From positions 19,344,501-19,408,500 of the forward strand of contig NC_079880.1 in NCBI RefSeq assembly GCF_029227915.1: a DNA stretch of 64,000 nucleotides, in the 5' to 3' direction. The translations under genes and the position numbers were made by a program. A model generated the notes under the pieces. It did not search any database. It was not told the origin of the DNA and saw only the letters and a program-made list of their open reading frames with translations. Of this stretch, positions 25,001-39,379 are shown piece after piece. The stretch comes from Hydractinia symbiolongicarpus (Eukaryota > Cnidaria > Hydrozoa > Anthoathecata > Hydractiniidae). Positions within the stretch are counted from its first letter, which is position 1. The number at the start of each line of letters is the position of its first letter.

Positions 25001-28000
25001 AGTTGACTTACAAAAGTATCGCCATCCGGTTGTGGGTGGTTTTTCTTAATAACGGTGTCCTGTGACACCTTTATCTTCTGTTTCTTTTCGCAATCTTTAC
25101 TCTACATTTTAATATTAATCTGCTGTACTTTTTTGTGACGCACAGACACTTTTATTAAAAAGTTTTTATTGCAAACACTTCATTACTTTTGTAAATCCTC
25201 TGTAAACCTATGATATCAGAGGGGTTATCCATTAAAGGAGTTGATAACCTGACAAAAATCTGTACGTAATTCAGCTAGCCTTTTGTAACTTTAGGAATAA
25301 ATTTTATGTCATTTCTTTAAAATTCTGACTCAGTCGTTTTAAGACATGCAATACTTAAAGCTGTTTAATCCAATAGAAAAAGAAAAGAAATGACATAGCA
25401 GCAAGCTAAGAAAAATTATTAGAAATATTTTTTTTAAATTTCAGGCAAGTAATAATAAAAAGTAATCAGATGTATACGTAATTTTCGTGTATATAATACG
25501 TGTGACTGATGCTCAAACGAATTTAAGTTTTGTTGTTTTTTTAGGGTAGTAGAACAACCATATTTTTGGTAAATAGCAATTTTTTCCGAGAAAAAAAGGC
25601 ATTCATAGTGCACGCTGAAAACAAGCACGAAAGCAACAGATAGGCGCAAGTTCACCAAACGGATGTTTAAATTAAATCCACGTAAGAAAATTTAGGTGAA
25701 TGTTTTGTCCCCTCACCCCCCACCCGAAATATGATGACGTGACTAATTATGAGTGACATAATTATCATGGATATTAATTATGAATGCATGATTACGATGA
25801 ATATTTTTTGTTTTCTTTATTATTGTAACTGTTATTTTTTTTAAAAAAAAAGTGTAAAGATATTTCACAATTTTTTAAAGTTACTTAGAATTAGAACAAT
25901 GTTTTTTTTTATTAAAAGTTGCTTTATGTGTTGCTCAGTTACTCAAACATTTAAAAAATGCCCGCTGTTTAGTTTATATAGACTTTTAGGGGATTTGCAA
26001 GTATTTTTCCGCTTCAGATTTGAAAAAATAGTGGTTGAAAAAAAGAACTATAAATGGCTAAAAGTTTGATTAATTTTTCAACCCTAACTTTTGTCACACA
26101 AAAGTATTCAAATATTGTGCTATAAGAAATTGAAAGTAATTAGAAAAGAGAGAAAGGAATTACGGTTTGTGAATACAACTTTTTTTCTGTTTAAACAAAA
26201 ATTTGCCACATTTTATTTATCACTTTCATTTTGTTTAGTTAGTTTAATTTTAATCCGGGGGGGGGATGGGGGGGCTCCCTCTCCAAATGTTTTTGTTATA
26301 ACGTCTGAAGTATACCGTTTTGGGGATTGAAATTTGGTGACATCATTCTTACAGAAAAAAAAATAAATTTAGTATGGCGTCACTGTTGCTATGGTGATTG
26401 GTTAACAGGTGGTTACGAAAAAAATCAGACAAAATCTTTTTTTCTTTCTTTTAATGTCCTTATTACCAATAGAAGGTCATATTTTGGCCTTTTTATTCGT
26501 CTACTAGGCAAATGAAATCATTTGTCAGACGTTTTAAGTTTTTTTTCATTATTTTAGCCCATTTTTTTAAGGCTTGGAGATATACAATGACGTCAATTTT
26601 GATTTTATGACGTCATACCAAATTTTTTTTGCCTCTACTGTGCCAACAAGCATTTGTGCCAAGTTTTGTGGCAATACCATGTCTCTGTCGTCACTTTTTT
26701 AAGGGGAGAGGAAGGGCTTCTTTAGCCCCCTCTTCCTGCTTTTCAAAGTCCCAAAAAAGTCCGGTCTGATTAGGGTTAAAGACATTTAGGACTAAATTGT
26801 TGTCATCAAAAAACTAGCTTTTATGTTTGCGATGCCGCTTATCAATCAACTATAGCGATCAGCCCTTTGTTACTTTGTAAAATACTTTTTTAAATCTCCA
26901 ATGCCGAATTATTCCACATACCTCTTTTAGCTATCAGATAGCTATAAAATTGATATACTCATACTAATTTTATGCTTTGATGTCTTCGTTACAAGTTTCC
27001 AAAGACATTTTTGCCAATATTTGTCTGTAACCCCTAGCTTGTATTAAAAAAATGGCAGAATTATTAAACTTTTTTTATCCTGTAAAGCGTCTTAATACAT
27101 TGTTGATAAATTAAAATTTAATTCCTAATTTTTCCTGCACAAATATATTAATGTCCCATTATTTTGAAATTTCGGAAAAAAACATGGATAGGTCAAGAAA
27201 CAAATATATAAAGAAATTGACAGCAAAAACAACAAACAAACAAACAAACAACAACACAAGATGATAAACAAACTTACCTACCAACTCTATCAAAGAAATT
27301 TGTAGCCTAAACTGAAGACTAACAATGTGTGGACAAGAAAAGCAACATAAAATCAATTTTAATCTTAATACCATCTCTGATGTAACCTAACCAACTTAAT
27401 TATATCATTAAGTGTACACTAACGAGTTTGCAGTATAATATTGACGATTAACGGTTTGAATAAGAAAAGAAATACTTCAATATACGAACAATTGTCTCGG
27501 AGACTTTATTTTTAGATGGGTGTTTATTCCGTGCCTACGTTTTCTGTCCCTAGCACGTGTTTCTATTTTTTATTTTATCTATTATGGTAACAACGTGTTT
27601 CAGTTTAAGGCAACGCGAAGTTGGTGAATCAAGGCGAAAAAAAAGTACAGTCAAATTGTCCTAAAATATTTTCCTCTGAAAGGAACAGATCAAACATTGA
27701 CTATTCTAATCTTTATACGCATACAAGTTATCAAAGAAATAGAGTGGTATTCTTGTAATTGGTCTAAAACTCTATGTGCCTTTGTTTTTTATTGATGTAT
27801 ATACAAACATCATGGAGCTTTATTGTCCACTGAATCAGTTATGTACCACTGATTGAACAATTGGTTAAGATTAACAATGCAGCAACGATATGCAACAATA
27901 AACATAAAAAAAATGACAACAAAGAACACATAAAATAAGACGTATATGTAAATAGATTCATAAAGTTGAGATAATATACCAGCAGAAGCTAGTTAAAAAC

Positions 28001-31000
28001 CTCACTGTTGTTCTTCTATAGGAAGCAAAGCAAACTAATACTAAAGATTGAAAAGCAACTGTTACACTGAAATCTCAGTTGTTCATCATCGTACCACCAT
28101 ACAACACGTTTGACACGTAAGAAGAAATCACAATGTAATATTCGTAATAAATGAAATCGAAACGATATCCTGTCGCATTTGTCTTTAATGGCTTCCGAAT
28201 AGATTAAAAGCGTGCGCTGTGAGGAGGAAACACTTTCTTTAACAAGTAAATTCAAAAGGAAACATCAACTCGGATGTTTAATTCTCATGTAACGTAACAG
28301 TTAGGTTAGTGAAGCGTTCCAAAGAAAGCAAGCTTATTAAATTTAAAGTGAATTTACAAAATATGGGGTATGTTCTGTAATGGACTCCCTTGATTGATTT
28401 CCGGTTAAATTATACTTCCCTTCCTGATTAAAAACTTGTATACGTACAGACCTAATTTGGTGGACTGTAAAACTATCAACTTAATAATATTTAAATAAGA
28501 CGCTTTTAAAGTCTTATTGAAGTAAAGAAGCAGTCAATTAGCTATACCCTTTTATTACTTTTTATTGTACTTTGGGTTAAATATCCTTGATAGCCTGGAA
28601 AGCTGACAAATTTGAGCCCAAAAACTATAAAATAAAACCGGTCTGTCTACTGTTTGTCCAAATATCATGTTAATTAAAAACTTGAGCAAAAAAATTAAAT
28701 CCAATATTCTGTCCGTGGATTAAAAAATGTGCTAAAACAGTTTCAGATAACTTGAAATTTAGCTATATACTATAATAAGTATTACAAAATTACAACTCCT
28801 ATAAATATAAAAATGGTATAAAAGCCACCGCGAAATGAACAGCTATATTTTTTGATAGTTATGACAACTATCCGAGATCTTCAGTTTTGTGTATTTTTAA
28901 ATAAAAATTCTTTATATGTCTTTTAGAACTTAATTTTTGTTAGACTTATATTTAATGTTTGTTCATTTCATTGTGGAAACCCTGAAGCATTTTTGAACTG
29001 TTCTCATGCTGATAGAAAACAAACAAGTTATTATATACTACCCTAAAATGATTCATAAACCAGAATGGATGGCTGCATACAGATCGAGGGGAAGTGAGAC
29101 TGGAAGTCAACTGTTATTTTAAAAAATCATGCAATGCTAGCTTCTAAATGTGACCATAGAAAACCCTTAGAAAAAGAACCATTAAACCGATATTTATAAA
29201 CATTTCCTTAAAAAACACTTAAATTAACGCCTCTTAAATAAGCGCCTATGGCGTTAATTATTGATATATATAAAATAAATTTTTGCATTTTTATTAGATA
29301 AAGAAATTATTAGTTCCGACTTCCAAGAAAGAATATACGCAGCAACATTGTGTGACCACAGATTGGATCTTAGAGCTTTTGTCTTCTTTGCAAAACACGA
29401 TAAGATGATCATTTAGCTATTTTCAAATTTTAAGCTATTATTTCTGGGGTGTTAGAAACCATAAACTAGTAATCAAATGTTTTATTGAAACCATAAGGGA
29501 AACCGCAGCTGTATGCAACCAATAGATTTGTCACGATTGTAATAGGTTTAGTTTTTACCCCACTCTCACAACTTTTTACATTTCCACCTTTCTGCTCAGG
29601 CTCTTAGGTTTTACGGTAACATGTATTACTTGGAACTCGCCTGATTAAAAAATGGAAGTTACCCAAATAGGGAGAGAGAACTAAACTTTGGAAGTACTAG
29701 GGAGATCACAGAAAACACCAATATGCTTGTAATGATTGTGACAGGCTTTTCAGTTATTTATCACCAAACTATCAATTCAATATTTAAAGTCTAAAAATTT
29801 TTTAAACGACTTTAGTTATACATACTAAAGTTTCATAGTTTCATAGAAAGTTAGAATTTTAGAGTTTTACCGTTTTAGCTTGTGAAATCAATAAAGTTTT
29901 AAGCAACGTCAAGACTAGGCTTAAACAGCGCAATATATAAGAAGCGTCTCTTTTACCATAACAATAAGTACAGATAAAGCAGAATAAAATAATGAGGGCA
30001 AGAATTAGCAAGTTATTTACTAGGCAAGGACAGATACTGAATGTAACATATAATTTGGTGGTGCTTTACACTGAGATGGTTGTAAAAACCTTTACCTTTA
30101 TTTGTTTATCGTGTATTTTATTACTTCCTTGTCTGTCGTATTTAAGATTTAGACGCTAAAAGGCTGACAAATTTTATATAACTTTCTATGATTAGCTTTT
30201 GACAAGATTTATTACTGACCTTGATGACCGTCTTAAAAGTTTGAAGCTTCAGAAAAAACACTAGGAAAATGAAAAGGAGAGAAGCATCAACCTTGTTTAT
30301 TTTGCATTTAAGGTTACGTCAGAAAGATCCTTGGAAATTCCCAGAACCTTTGGGGAGGAGAACAAAATAACTTAATACTTTATCATGATAAAAAATGCAA
30401 AGTAAACAATAGCTTGAGAAGGGGAAAGTTGGCCCAAAATTATGTTGTTGTGTAAATAAATAAGCTTCTTTTATGATTTGTCTAACATAAATATATCAAT
30501 GGAGAAATAAAAGCTGAAAAACTGTAGATAGCTCGAGATTGCAACAGATTGTTTTGTTCGTTAAATAAACATACTGTTAAGATTATCGTGTGCCGTTTTC
30601 TTGTTGATTATGGAAGGCTTATTTTAACGCTTATAAATTTATCAACAAAATTGGAGAAAATTACCAAAATAGCAAGATAGTGTTGTAGCATTGCATAGGT
30701 GTTTTATAGACATGATTAATAATCTATTAGATAAGATGCAAAACAAAAAAGAAATGAACAAAAAAACGAGAAGAAAACAATAAAGAATTTCCCACTGTGT
30801 TCAGGAAAACAAAACTTTCAAGTTATTTCGCGTGGATTGCAATTTGCGAATGTATAAAAATATCGTTTAATTTACTAAAACTGATATCTGAATATAGAAT
30901 TAGGTCTTCAATTTAATATATGGGCATTTTCATTTAGAAAAAAACATATCTTAAAATATAGATATAACAGAGAGGTAAAGATATGTGAAGATAAAACTTA

Positions 31001-32815
31001 TTAAACTTACAAGCAAAACACATGTATAGAGACATACCTTCACAGACAGTGTGTTATAAACTACATTAGCATCTATCAACGTTTGCTTGACAAATTGATC
31101 TCCATTACTCTTAATCAAAAAATTTGAAATATTTCCAACTAATTAGTGCAGAGTGATTTTAATGAACGGTTTGTGTTTAATGTGACAATGCTAACCACGC
31201 AAAATGATACAAATATTTCTGCTCAATATCGCTTGGGGATCCAGAAGATTGAAGACTCATTACGAAGCTATTTTCAATGATGGGATAATTGCTGATCTAA
31301 GCTTATTTGTCTGGGTCTTCTTAATATCTGTAATTTCTATGTAATTTTTTGACAGCTAGTCCTCTTGACAATCTGAAAGTGCAGGGCAGTAGGAAGAAAA
31401 ATTACATCCTAGAACACGGATATAGTTTTTAGCTGAGCGGCTACCTTGGCTGGTCTCACTTTGGGGATCAATGTCATCCCTAGCGATATGGGCCTGAAGA
31501 ATAGCTGTTAAGTGCTAGAAATTGAACGCACATAATACTAGCTTAGCATTGCATTTTGGAACAGACCTGTTTAGTGGATCACTGGCTTACATAAAATTTG
31601 TGGTTCTTATTTACGTGTTTATTCGAAGAAATGCGTATGTTTGAGAAGTGAAGCACATCAAGAAAATTTGTTGCGACATATAAACTCATTTTCAAATCTA
31701 TTAACGTGGGATGTACATAAAAGTGTTGAGGTTTTTATCCGGAGCCGAATATTAGGTTTGATTGATGTGGTAAAAAGAGTTCTAATTTAAGTAATTCTTT
31801 TACTTCCGCAGTTGTTGGATCCTTATGTTTATATAAGACGAGTTAGGTTGACTTGGCTAGCTAAAAATCTGAGCAAAGCTAATAAATCTTTACTAAAAGT
31901 AAAACATGTTTCCTAAAATATCACAAAACATAAACAGGTTTAAAAAGGAGTTAGGAAAGGATGTCACGGAAAAAACTACTAGTTCAGAATAACTTGTTTG
32001 AATTTTCGTTCGAATTGAGTTCGAGCAACTCAATTCGAACTAAAATCATTGAATAGTTAATTTACCAATCTGCCAGCAATTAAAATTTTACGTGGTTTTT
32101 GTTTTTGAAATTTAGAAGTTAATATTTTTAATGCCATATTTGCGGTGAGAAATAATTAAAAAAAAATTGTTTAGCGCGTTTACTTTCTGTCCAGATAATA
32201 CATAAGACATGTAAATACTAGAACAAGCTGTTATGATTTTGCGTGAATTAACTATATAATTTTTTGAAAAATCAAAATTCTTGAATTTCAAGCTACCCTT
32301 TTTTCGCTTTTAGTCGTTGTCAACAAACAATAATGGAAAATGTAAGATTTTGCTGAGCTGATTGTCTTGAAGGAAAACATAGAAACTGTATTTACAACGA
32401 ATTTTTGGCACAGTGAAAGACAGAACCATGCAGAGAATATGAGTGACGTCAAATGACAATGTTTAGTTAAAGATATTTAAAATTCCATAGCTAATATGTA
32501 CAAAAGACATACGATTTTCCCCTCGGGATCCACTTTATTCAACTGCAGGTAAATTATTAACGTACTAAAGTAAGTGAAATCACAAGAATTCATTGTTTTA
32601 AAATGTTTTTAGTTTGTGAAAAAAAAGCACGTGGCAAGTTCTATTCTTAACAACCACAATACCATTCGGCATACTTACATTTAGTGCTGCTAGTCCATCT
32701 GGATACGCTGAGTAACCGCAAACAAGCTTGTGCTGGACATAAACATGTGGATACAATGTTCATTTAATTTCTGTGTTTAATTGGTTGATTTATGGGAACA
32801 CATTAGTTAAACCAC
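22029..32815. other. Long stretch without a supported gene
   Basis: It is A+T-rich sequence with simple repeats only: a CAAA/CAAACAAA run at about 22278-22304, another at about 27235-27260, and G-rich and T-rich tracts near 26260. No frame shows a domain, membrane-protein pattern or convincing exon signals. It may contain 5' exons and introns of the minus-strand PH gene, but none can be placed. A short inverted repeat (GTTCGAATTGAGTT, 32008-32039) lies near the right end. Confidence 0.45.
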
Positions 32816-33184
32816 GGGACACGAGATAAATGTTTTTTTCGATATTAACAAATTACTATGGTCCAAAACCTAACGCAAGTGACAACATTTTTTTGTTACT
32901 CGCAAAATTGTCTTTGTTGCCAGTGAGATACAAAGTCAAATCGATTTGATTTTTTATCTTGTTACTAGTAAAATTGACCGAGTCAACATTTTTGTATTCA
33001 GCCAATCAGAGCGCAGGAATTATACCGAATTCTTTCCTTTTGTTGACGAAGTTACAACAAGGAAAGAATTCAGTTTTTTGTTACCAGTTGCGCAGATGGC
33101 GGGACGATGAATTTGAATTTTTTAAACGATCGCATTAAAATAAAAAAATTGTTACTGTCGCCTGAAAAAATTGCTTCGTGTCCC
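32816..33184. mobile_element. 369-bp MITE with short TIRs and internal hairpin
   Basis: It is bounded by GGGACACGA at the left and its inverse TCGTGTCCC at the right. Between them is an internal inverted repeat (GAATTCTTTCCTTTTGTTG and its inverse around 33030-33072). It has no coding capacity. No target-site duplication is obvious. The size and layout fit a miniature inverted-repeat element of unrecognised superfamily. Confidence 0.6.
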
Positions 33185-36100
33185 TGTGTTTTTAGAAACA
33201 ATTCACTGCATTATTTTTTTTACAAAGGCATTTTTAAAATCATATAGACATAAATTTGCAATAAAAATAATTCCGCCTCTGTTAAAAAGATCGAAAGAAG
33301 ATGTAGATTGAATAGTAAGTTGGCCTTCTGGAGTATGACATAAACAGTTCGTAGTTTCCCAACAGTGAACACAGTAAAAGTAATAGGAATGAAAAAACAT
33401 TGTGGAATTTAAAATATTATGAAACGTTTCAGTCACGCATTGGATACTTTACATTACAACTGTAAAAAATGTTTGCTTTAACGTAACAACATTAGACGAT
33501 TTATAAATAGCATCTAAATAGAACAATTAAGAAAAACATTATGTTAGCTTTGATATCAAATGGGTACCTTTTGCATAGCATGACTCATCTTTATGTTATG
33601 TGTTTCTGTGACAATAGAAATAGGCTTGGATGGGAAATTTCCGTTATCGGTCTGTTGTTTTGTTATTTTTACCTCGCGACAGAATAATATTCTTTTTACA
33701 GCATATGCTTTAATTATCAATCAGATCTACGGGAGGTAGTTATTCTATGTACGCAAAAATACAGTGATAGAAATAGATAAGTCCTTAGGTCATGAAAAAT
33801 CCAAGTGTTTCGTATATCCTGGTTACCAGATTATTGCTTATAATACATAGGAGATTAACCGTAAGCCTTTGCAAAGATCTTCGGGTATTCGCTATTCCCC
33901 AATATTTCTTACATGTTAAGATATTTCGTGCATACCTTAATAACGCTTGATTTTAACGCAAGAACTTCTATTGAATACTTCAATGACCAACTGAATGACC
34001 AACTGAATGACCAACTGAATGACCAACTGAATGACCAACTGAATGACAAACTGAATGACCAACTGAATGACCAACTGAATGACCAACTGAATGACCAACT
34101 CGTTTATTTGAGTATGTTGGCTTTAAAAACGGCGATAAAGCAGGTTCGTAAACTCACGCGAATCAAAGTAACTTTAAAAAAATGCTACCGGAGCTGTTAA
34201 GAAACTGAAACAGGGACAAAAATTAAAGGATTTTTTGAACAATGGTGTATTATTCTTGAACAACGGATACTGTGCGAACAATCCATTCTGATTACTGCCA
34301 CCACATCCAACTTCTAATTGGTTTTTAATTATTGTTGACTGGCCAAATAGGATGATAAAATGTTTCCAATTAGAATATCCCAGACAGAATATTTGCTTTT
34401 AGTTGAATGATGTTTGTTTATCGATGACTTTTCCTATGTGACATCGGACATTTGTCAAGTGGCATGTAACCGTTTTGACTTAATAGCGGAGCAGTTTTCA
34501 ACTTCCGTTATATAATATTTTCAAACATGCATGCAAATAAACAGTTTCGGATAACAAACCTAAATAATCATTCGCACTATTATTGGTTAGCCAATTATAA
34601 ATATATAGAATGAGGCTTAAACTCTGTTTTTACCTATTTGATCTATTTAAACATGGGATTTTAAGAAGATTCCATATTTGCATTTATCAATGCAGAATGT
34701 GATTCCTTTTGCATCTCAGCATGGAATGGTCGTGACTGATGAATGTAAAGCATATGTTCTGAAACCATAAATGTGTTTTAACAAAATTTTACAATTTTCT
34801 ACTCCTGTCCGAAGCGATATTTTGAAATGAGAGCCAATGATGTGTGTAAAGATGCACATTGTTTTCATCAAAATTCATCTACTTTTATTACGTTGCTGCA
34901 ATAACCTCTCTCTTTGAGCTGCAGCCTCGCAAGTAAGCAGCCGCATAAGTTAGCAATCATTATCATGCTAAAAATGTCAAGCAGAAAATTAAATTACACT
35001 TTATAGTAGCTGTTCTATGTTGGCAAAGGTAAGAACAGTAAAACGCTACAATATAGATCACTAGACCGAAAAATTACTCCATTATACCAACCATCGATGG
35101 TTTAACTTTAACTTTAATGATGTGTCTGCTAGTAAACATTTTTCACATAAAAAAGCTCGTGTATTGAGAAGGATGCACTTATGATCTGTGATTGTCTGTT
35201 TCGCACGATGTAACCCTGAACTTCTCTTCTTTAAGATTTGGTGATTTATAAACACAATTGAGATGAAATATTTGTTTGATTATATGATGTTATTTTGCTA
35301 ATATGCTTCTATTTGTCTATTTGTCATGTCTGTTTTAAAATTAGTAAATTATACCCTATTTTGTTGTCTCATTTTGTTTATAAAGAAAATAATTGTTTTG
35401 TGGTAAATGACAAAGTCAACATATGTAGATAGTTTAATTTTTGCAACAGATCCGCTTTGAATTACACTGGATAAGTGGTTGGATATTTTATCAGTATGAT
35501 TTGTTGCGATGCGAGAAGTATTCTACGAGAAAGAAGTCCTTTTCTATCTTCCTTTTTGAAATACTAGGCTTTAGTCCATATACATTAAAAATATTGTGTT
35601 CTTTCCAATACCATATGCAAGAACATATCACGTCAAAACCTTTGTAACGCAGAATTTGGAAGTAAATACCACAGCTAGTAAATAATATCTAGTATATACA
35701 GCAACTGCGTGTCTAACACACATGTACTTCATTGTCTTTGTCTTGACCTAGTTGCACGTCATACTGAATTGTTTGAACAAAGTTACGATACAACAAAAAC
35801 TATTCCTGACGTTTATAAAACACTCTTGCTAAAACATCAGCTTTGATGTATCGTCGAAAGTTTGTCGGGTGTGCCACGAGATAGTTGATAAAATGAAGCA
35901 AGATTAATTGAAAACATTTTAAAACACAATACATACGTTTCGTCTTGGGTATGCAAATGATCGATTAAGACAGATTTTCTTTTATTAAACAGTCCTTGAA
36001 AGGAGACCTAACAAATGGACTTAATTTTTTTGATTTTGGAGAAATTTGTTGACAAAGAAATTGCCAATCAATCCCACCTTATAGACAATCTGTAGTAACA

Positions 36101-37325
36101 TTGTTTCTGTTTGTAATGGAACCTTTTCCTAGCATTACATAGCATCTGTTGACCAAGGTTAGGTGCAAAACAATTTTGAGGTAAGTTCTGACTGAAATAT
36201 AAACCATAATTTGGAGATTGGGCCTTCTACATTATATTGGGCAAAAGTTTACACCAACAAAAATAAGAATAAGATTGAACATTACTCGATACATAAGAGA
36301 GTATCCGAAAAGAGACAGGTGCTCGCTTCTTTTTTTGTACTAGAACATACCAGTACGTTTTATAAGTTAAATAATCTCGTATGAAACATAGGGGAGAATG
36401 TTGCCTCACGCATCTTTTTATTCACTTTTGAAAAAGTATGGACAAGTTTTATATGCATGTAATAACTTTATGGGTTCTTTTTTTTGAAGATTTTGTAATC
36501 GTGAGACAGCACTTCAAAGTCTCAATTAAGCCAACAAAATTATCAAATTTGCGCTAAATCGCGAAAATATTTTTCCCTAAATATGCTTTCTGTTGGAAGA
36601 TCGCGGAAATATCTTTCACGAAATTCTTTTTCCACCATTGAATCGCAAAACTATCTTGCACAAAAATCACTGTTTTCAGGAATAGGATTCGCGAAAATAT
36701 CTCCCACGAAGGTTTCTAGTAGATATTTTTTTTTCTTAAAGGTATCTACAATTTTCGTCAAATATGTGCGGAAGTAATTGCGTGGGCTAATTCTATATTA
36801 GATTCACACATTTTTATCTTGTAAAATATTACTTGTCAATATTCAGAGTGAACTCAGGACTTAGGATATTAAGTTACTTGGTTAAGTCCTAATTCACAAA
36901 ATGACTTATTTGTTGCTGAATTCAGCATGGCCATTTTTCACGATTTTCGGGGTCTCCGTGGGCCGCAAACGTGGATTATTTCGGTAAGCGGGCGTGCTAG
37001 AGAATGTGATTAGCAGCTTTTTAACGCTGTCTGCCTGACAGAAACATGAACTATTTTCCGGACAAGAAAATATTCTTAAAATTATTTTAACATTGACAGG
37101 AAGAATATTTTCTCTAAAATGAATATTGGTAGCAAAGTTAAAATGTTATGAACGCTCTAAATACACCATTGATGTTGTTGTTTTTTTACAAAAAAAAAAA
37201 AAAAAAAAAACTGAACGAGAAAAATGTACAATTTTATGTAAGAAGACTCTTTGAAAGGGCCATAGAGTATTTCAATAACTCATCGCTGTTTTGTTTTTAT
37301 TTCCTGTTCGTATTTTTCTTTATTT
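33185..37325. other. Non-coding stretch
   Basis: Apart from the 12-bp array at 33.98-34.10 kb and a 21-base poly-A run near 37190, nothing recognisable was seen. A region at 36.55-36.72 kb has several 'tcgcgaaaatat' motifs resembling the subterminal repeats of the 14.3-kb TIR element, but no termini. Confidence 0.4.
33981..34100 (+). repeat. 12-bp tandem repeat, ten units
   Basis: Ten units of CAACTGAATGAC occur in register, with one substitution in a central unit (gacaaa). Because the unit is 12 bp the frame stays open and would read (LNDQ)n, but the flanking frame (33913-34200) shows no family signal, so I call it a minisatellite. Confidence 0.85.
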
Positions 37326-37461
37326 TCTATATTATAATCCCCGTATACGTCTGTCTGTCTGTCACGCAAAATGGTAGCTTAGCTGCGCAATAGCGAGAAG
37401 CACGCAATGCGGTATAAAAAGGACGGGCGAACCCGTGGATTTTCCACGGGCTAACGACTAG
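37326..37461 (+). mobile_element. 136-bp mini-Helitron
   Basis: It starts TCTATATTATAATCCCCG, then has about four TCTG units, 'cacgcaaaatggtagc', and 'gcggtataaaaaggacgggcg'. It ends with the hairpin CCCGTGGATTTTCCACGGG, spacer CTAACGA and CTAG, followed by T. The 5' flanking base is T instead of the usual A. It carries both termini and almost nothing else. Confidence 0.78.
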
Positions 37462-39369
37462 TATGGTATAATTACTAAATGTCTTCCCAAATAACTGATG
37501 TAATTAAAATACAGTAGATACTCTTATTCACTGCAAGTTGGTTGATTTTATATAGATGACGTTAAACTAACAGCTGACGAAAAATTTAAATCCGACGTCT
37601 ATGAATAAACAGCAAGTAGAAGCCCTAGGCAGGGAATGTAATTTTTAAGTTAATTAAGCAAAACACATAAGCTGTAGCTTGCTAGCTAGCCGAATAAAAA
37701 GGGATCAGTGTTTAAACTTGGGTCTATAAATATGCATCTTTTTGGGGTTTGTATTTGTAAGAAACATCCCAAATGCAAGGAATGTTTTTTACAGCAGCCA
37801 GAATGCAGATTTTATCTTCAGCAGACACACTTCATTAAAATTATTTTTCTGAGAAAATTTTAAAAACCAAAAAATATCGGAAACTAATTTTAGCGCGCAT
37901 GCAGTGTTCAAAATTTTTTATTCCTTGAAAATGTCTGAGTCTTTCCTCATGAAAATATTATCAAAATCAAATTCTCCGTAAAACGGCGCATATGATGGTC
38001 TTTTTATTTATTCTCCAATTGGCTTTTATCGTGCTTGTTCCAGTAGTTCAACTTTCTATAACTTGTATGTTGGTGTATCAACAAAAAACACATGTGGTAG
38101 AACTGCAACATTTTCCTTAAAAAACGTCATGAAAATCGCCACTGTGAATCCTTCTAAAAGTAGATGCTGCCACTGATTAAGGAATGCACGAACAAACAAA
38201 AAGCAGTTGCAAAAGGATTGCAATACGACTGGTAAAGTTGTGTTTGATGCATCTTTTAGGGCATATTTTGCATAGAGCATTAGAATAATATCAAATGTTG
38301 TCAATTTTGTTTGTTTTTACCATAATTAACCACGCTTAAAACATAGGTATTTACATTAGAACAAGAAACATCTTATTACTTTACTAACATTTCAGATTAA
38401 GTTTTGTGAAGTTACCTCGAACCTTCGATATGCAGGTATATCATTGCGTGAATGTTCGACACTGACACTCGGGCAAATCATGCTGTTAGAGTAGATACTG
38501 AAGCTTTTCTTCCCAATTCCTCCACACCTACCCAATTTAAACGATTTTGCTTACCAAGAGTCTAAACCATGAAAGAATGTAGCGCATTTCTTCTTTTTTG
38601 CAAATATCTAAACAAGAAAATAACATCTTTAACATAAAAATATCAAGGAAGTATTCGCAAAATGATTTTGTTCGTGTTAGTTTGTCCCGGCAGGCGGTTA
38701 TTTCTTTGAGAAATCTGTGAAAGCTTCAACAAATAAAGTATTGCAAATTGAAAAAATGGCTATCTTAGCATTGCTGTTATCTAAAAATAAACAATTGGAA
38801 TATAGTCGGCAGTTGTCGACATCTGCTTATTAAGATATAAATTAGTAAGGTATGTAAAAACCATTCCGAATTGAATTGAAGTATTTTCCTTTAATTAAGA
38901 GATTCCTTAGCTAATTATCTGGCTAATCTTTATGAATATCTTTTTTGCGGACTTTATTTATACAAACTAAGGTTTAAACTTTTAACATCCAATCAAATTT
39001 ACTTTTTTTTCCAATTGAATATGTCATCTTTTCAACAGCGTTTGTGTGTGACTGTTTGTGATTGTTTAAAAATTCTTTTATTTAGTCAAAACATCTACCG
39101 TGAGTAGCTGCTTAAATATCGGACAACAATGACGATGCATTTTTGGCAAAATATTAAAAGGAAGCAGTTAAAGGGATAGTATTTTCCGTTGTATTCATGT
39201 TCTGTAAAAACTGGACATAAAAACTTATTCGCCAGAAATTCGACAAGCAATCAAGAAGTACAGCATCAAGCATTTGGATCAAGTACTTACTTCGTTGTGT
39301 ATTCATTTAATTAATCTGATTGATATTATTCTTTCTCTATTGTTTTTTTTTATTCTAATTTTTTTATAG
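37462..39369. other. Upstream region of the LRAT-like gene
   Basis: No coding frame is supported. A strong splice acceptor (long T tract then 'tatag') ends at 39369, 10 bp before the LRAT-like ATG. A 5' untranslated exon may therefore lie within this stretch; its donor cannot be located with confidence. Confidence 0.4.
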
Positions 39370-39379
39370 ATAACCATTG

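Noticed and set aside
33913-34200. LNDQ-repeat protein
   Set aside because: The repeat is a 12-bp minisatellite; the frame starts at a non-ATG codon and the flanks show no protein family.
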